The notes under the pieces are model-generated. The model was not told where the DNA came from, did not search any database, and saw only the letters and a program-made list of their open reading frames with translations. 36,516 bases of DNA from Protostelium mycophagum (lineage: Eukaryota > Evosea > Variosea > Protosteliida > Protosteliaceae): NCBI GenBank assembly GCA_002081555.1, contig MZNV01003034.1, forward strand, positions 1 through 36,516, read 5' to 3'. This document shows positions 34,801 through 36,516 of the stretch, one piece after another. Both the position numbers and the translations under genes were made by a program. The number at the start of each line of letters is the position of its first letter. The stretch's first letter is position 1.

Positions 34801-35852
34801 AATTCTACGGTTACTACTGTAAATTGATGTCCATACTTGTTGCAATGCAAGAGAACCTCCATCACGACCAAGATGAGCGCATTGATCACATCCTGATAGA
34901 CATACACAACACATTTCTGGGGGTGCCGCACAGTATACAGATCATCTTTTTTGAGTGGATGATATTATTCTACTTGAATAAATATCTTACTGCACCTTCA
35001 GAGGACATACTACACAAGATCACACATATGAGGAGAAATATACCAAAGAAGTAGGTCACATATCATTCCCTGTATCTGTAGCATCAAACTACTTCAGAGA
35101 GCTGCAAGTTCAACACTGCGGCAGAGCTGCTCTAAAAATTGTATAGACATCCGCAGTGAAGGTCCAAAATAACAGAAAGTCACTCGACTGATAATTGATC
35201 ATATTCAGCACGAATGAAGAAGGAAACAATGTGATGCAAGATTGGCTAAATCAAGTCGAAGAATTCACACAATATCCGCAACAATCTTCTGTCGCCACAT
35301 TAATTCAGGTTCGTTCAAATGATAACATTAATGTAGCATTGTAGAACATGACCAATTCTTTAAAGATACTAATTTATTGAAGAAATTCACACCAGCTATT
35401 CCAACACTGCGGCAGAGTCTGAAAGAAATAGAGGGGAATGTGATATCACCACAGAGTAACTCAGATCATCCCATATCCATATCTTACCCCTCCTTATACG
35501 ATCTACAATTCGAAGCCGTAATCCAGGTGAATATCATATCTGAATGATTATTCTGAAATATTGATAGAATATTTGGGAGACATCGGGGGTGTGCATCGTA
35601 GTAGAATGGCAAGGAAGAAAAAGATATATCGGAGTGCAAGCTACAAATTTCAAGCCAAGAGGACCTCAAGAGATGATGGTGAAGACGAGAATACAGATAA
35701 CAGAGTGCATCCAACCAGAGTTTGCCAACGGAGTACAGAAGATGAGCATATACCTTGTGAGGAAGAACCCCTTCAGTATGTTCCAAGAGGAGAGGGATGC
35801 TACCCCTATATGTGCACCTGTACATCTGTATTGTCAATACAACAAGACATAG
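31892..35852 (+). CDS. INTS4: Integrator complex subunit 4 (INTS4)
   Basis: HEAT-repeat scaffold of the Integrator cleavage module with INTS9/INTS11, which processes snRNA 3' ends and attenuates transcription. Secure exons: 31892-32080, 32129-32239, 32285-32368, 33133-33277, 33415-33522, 33578-33713, 33767-33931, 34019-34089, from 34163; the last exon is about 35562-35852. Diagnostic blocks: DDSEQVRIDTVKLIW, CLEDEFWEVRNAAI, VDFLVDMFNDEIDRVRINAI, VTLKENQLHIVLSALED and YVGCAIFLLNAS, all close to animal INTS4. The last exon carries a beta-rich domain (VEWQGRKRYIGVQ) and ends at TAG. Splicing is unresolved at 32369-32600 and 34240-35560. Introns here are often 50-137 nt, longer than in the dynein gene; 33037-33132 is a 96-nt in-frame stop-free candidate. 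No AATAAA was seen near the stop. Confidence 0.88.
35111..35126. repeat. 16-bp direct repeat, copy 1 (copy 2 at 35402-35417)
   Basis: caacactgcggcagag occurs at 35111-35126 and again at 35402-35417, both inside the INTS4 gene. The second copy is coding (within the TLRQS stretch). The first lies in a poorly resolved part. This may be a small local duplication. Confidence 0.7.
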
Positions 35853-35907
35853 AAATATCTTATGCTAATTTTTTTCAATTTGGATTTATATATATAAAGA
35901 GGAAGTT
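35853..35907. other. AT-rich gap between INTS4 and the right-edge gene
   Basis: Contains the 3' end of INTS4 and, if the - strand gene is real, its 3' end too. No AATAAA on the + strand; a tatataaag string is the nearest candidate. Confidence 0.35.
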
Positions 35908-36503
35908 TTACAGCAAAATTTTCATATCCTTTATTCTGTCCCCATTGATCTTTAAAAGTCAGAAGAAAATGCCAAATGAAAAGAAAATAATTAAAAGTCA
36001 CTTTGTGACGTATGATGGCGTATAGAGCTTTGTGTAATTCTGGTATGTGATGCATCAGAGCTGCGACCTGAAAATATCAGCAATCAACAGAGACTGAATT
36101 ATGATGAAACCTCTTCATCGTCCATTGCTTCAAGAGGTGTGTGGATGCCTTCTTTGGTGTCTATGTCTGTGTGATCTGCTTCTGTTGTGTCTGTGTCTTG
36201 ATTTTCTGAGAACTCTTCTTTCGGGAACTGCCAGATACATCATCAGTCGGGCAAGTCAAAATTGTAAAATAATAGAAGGTAGAAGCACGACGGTAGAGCC
36301 ACAGCAATAACTAATTTTCAGAAATCACAGAAGATAAAAGAGTACAGAGGAATAACATCGCGGCAGATCCGCGTCTTTAATGATCGCTACAGAACAATAT
36401 GGCGCAACAGGAGGACAGGGGAAGGTGAATCACGATGATGTCTTACCTCAAAACCTGAATCATAGTCGTGCCAAATTGAGACATCTGATTTCACATCTGC
36501 CAT
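35908..36503 (-). CDS. Tentative spliced gene at the right edge, unrecognised
   Basis: An ATG at 36503 (- strand) opens MADVKSDVSIWHDYDSGFE, followed by a good GTAAGA donor at about 36446. Other plausible exon pieces on this strand are an acidic stretch (LEAMDDEE) and VAALMHHIPELHKAL, linked in phase by a 43-nt intron with a good donor and acceptor (about 36066-36108). A final exon could end INGDRIKDMKILL at a TAA at 35910-35908, with AATAAA at 35930-35935 upstream of it. The middle exons cannot be joined with confidence. I do not recognise the product, and the 5' part may extend beyond the window. Confidence 0.35.
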
Positions 36504-36516
36504 GTCGTCTGATTTC

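Noticed and set aside
35561-36025. 154-codon + strand open frame
   Set aside because: Out of frame with the INTS4 final exon, which gives the expected VEWQGRKRYIGVQ domain.
36101-36310. Cys/Leu-rich + strand open frame
   Set aside because: No homology and low complexity; the opposite strand offers better splice sites and an acidic coding stretch.
1-36516. Prokaryotic or viral origin, operons, CRISPR, mobile elements, tRNA or rRNA genes
   Set aside because: Spliceosomal introns and eukaryotic families throughout; no arrays, terminal repeats, transposase or integrase frames, cloverleafs or rRNA segments seen by eye.

Overview
This is a stretch of nuclear DNA from a microbial eukaryote with a motile cilium or flagellum. 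Genes are packed tightly on both strands and broken by many very short GT-AG introns. I aligned exon ends to conserved protein motifs and checked reading-frame phase across junctions. Most introns are 34-60 nt, with a mode near 40. An axonemal dynein heavy chain and a central-pair protein (SPEF2/CPC1) show that the organism builds a 9+2-type axoneme. INTS4, a connecdenn-type DENN protein and a VPS9-ankyrin protein give it a typical nuclear and endosomal repertoire. The standard code fits: TAA ends most genes, TAG ends two, and neither TAG nor TGA is used as sense. I cannot name the species.

Layout, left to right. 468-2635 (+): TFIP11/STIP spliceosome-disassembly factor. 2705-16601 (+): single-headed inner-arm dynein heavy chain, 38 exons, about 4,119 aa. 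16681-20121 (+): SPEF2/CPC1-like central-pair protein with an adenylate-kinase-like domain, 1,007 aa. 20155-20937 (-): unrecognised SAP-domain protein. 21059-23904 (+): DENND1/connecdenn-like Rab GEF. 23981-25465 (+): metallo-beta-lactamase-fold hydrolase. 25817-28598 (+): VPS9 plus ankyrin plus LysM protein. 28607-30290 (-): haspin-like protein kinase. 30404-31791 (-): MMTAG2-like protein with a lysine/arginine-rich tail. 31892-35852 (+): Integrator subunit INTS4. 35908-36503 (-): tentative gene at the right edge.

The genes group loosely by role: RNA processing (TFIP11, INTS4, perhaps the MMTAG2-like protein), ciliary motility (dynein and SPEF2, same strand, 79 nt apart), endosomal Rab regulation (connecdenn and VPS9 proteins, separated by the hydrolase), and mitosis (haspin-like kinase, perhaps the SAP protein). 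Two pairs are divergent across 121 and 100 bp, so their promoters must be compact. Two pairs converge with stop codons 33 and 8 bp apart.

The most unusual signals are: (1) a poly(A)-type hexamer (AATAAA or CATAAA) overlapping the stop codon in six genes and within about 20 nt of it in most others, implying almost no 3' UTR; (2) a C-terminal LysM domain on a VPS9-ankyrin protein; (3) several introns that are multiples of three and stop-free, so unspliced message would still read through; (4) E2F-like sites just upstream of the haspin-like and SAP genes. I saw no rRNA, tRNA, CRISPR array or mobile element.
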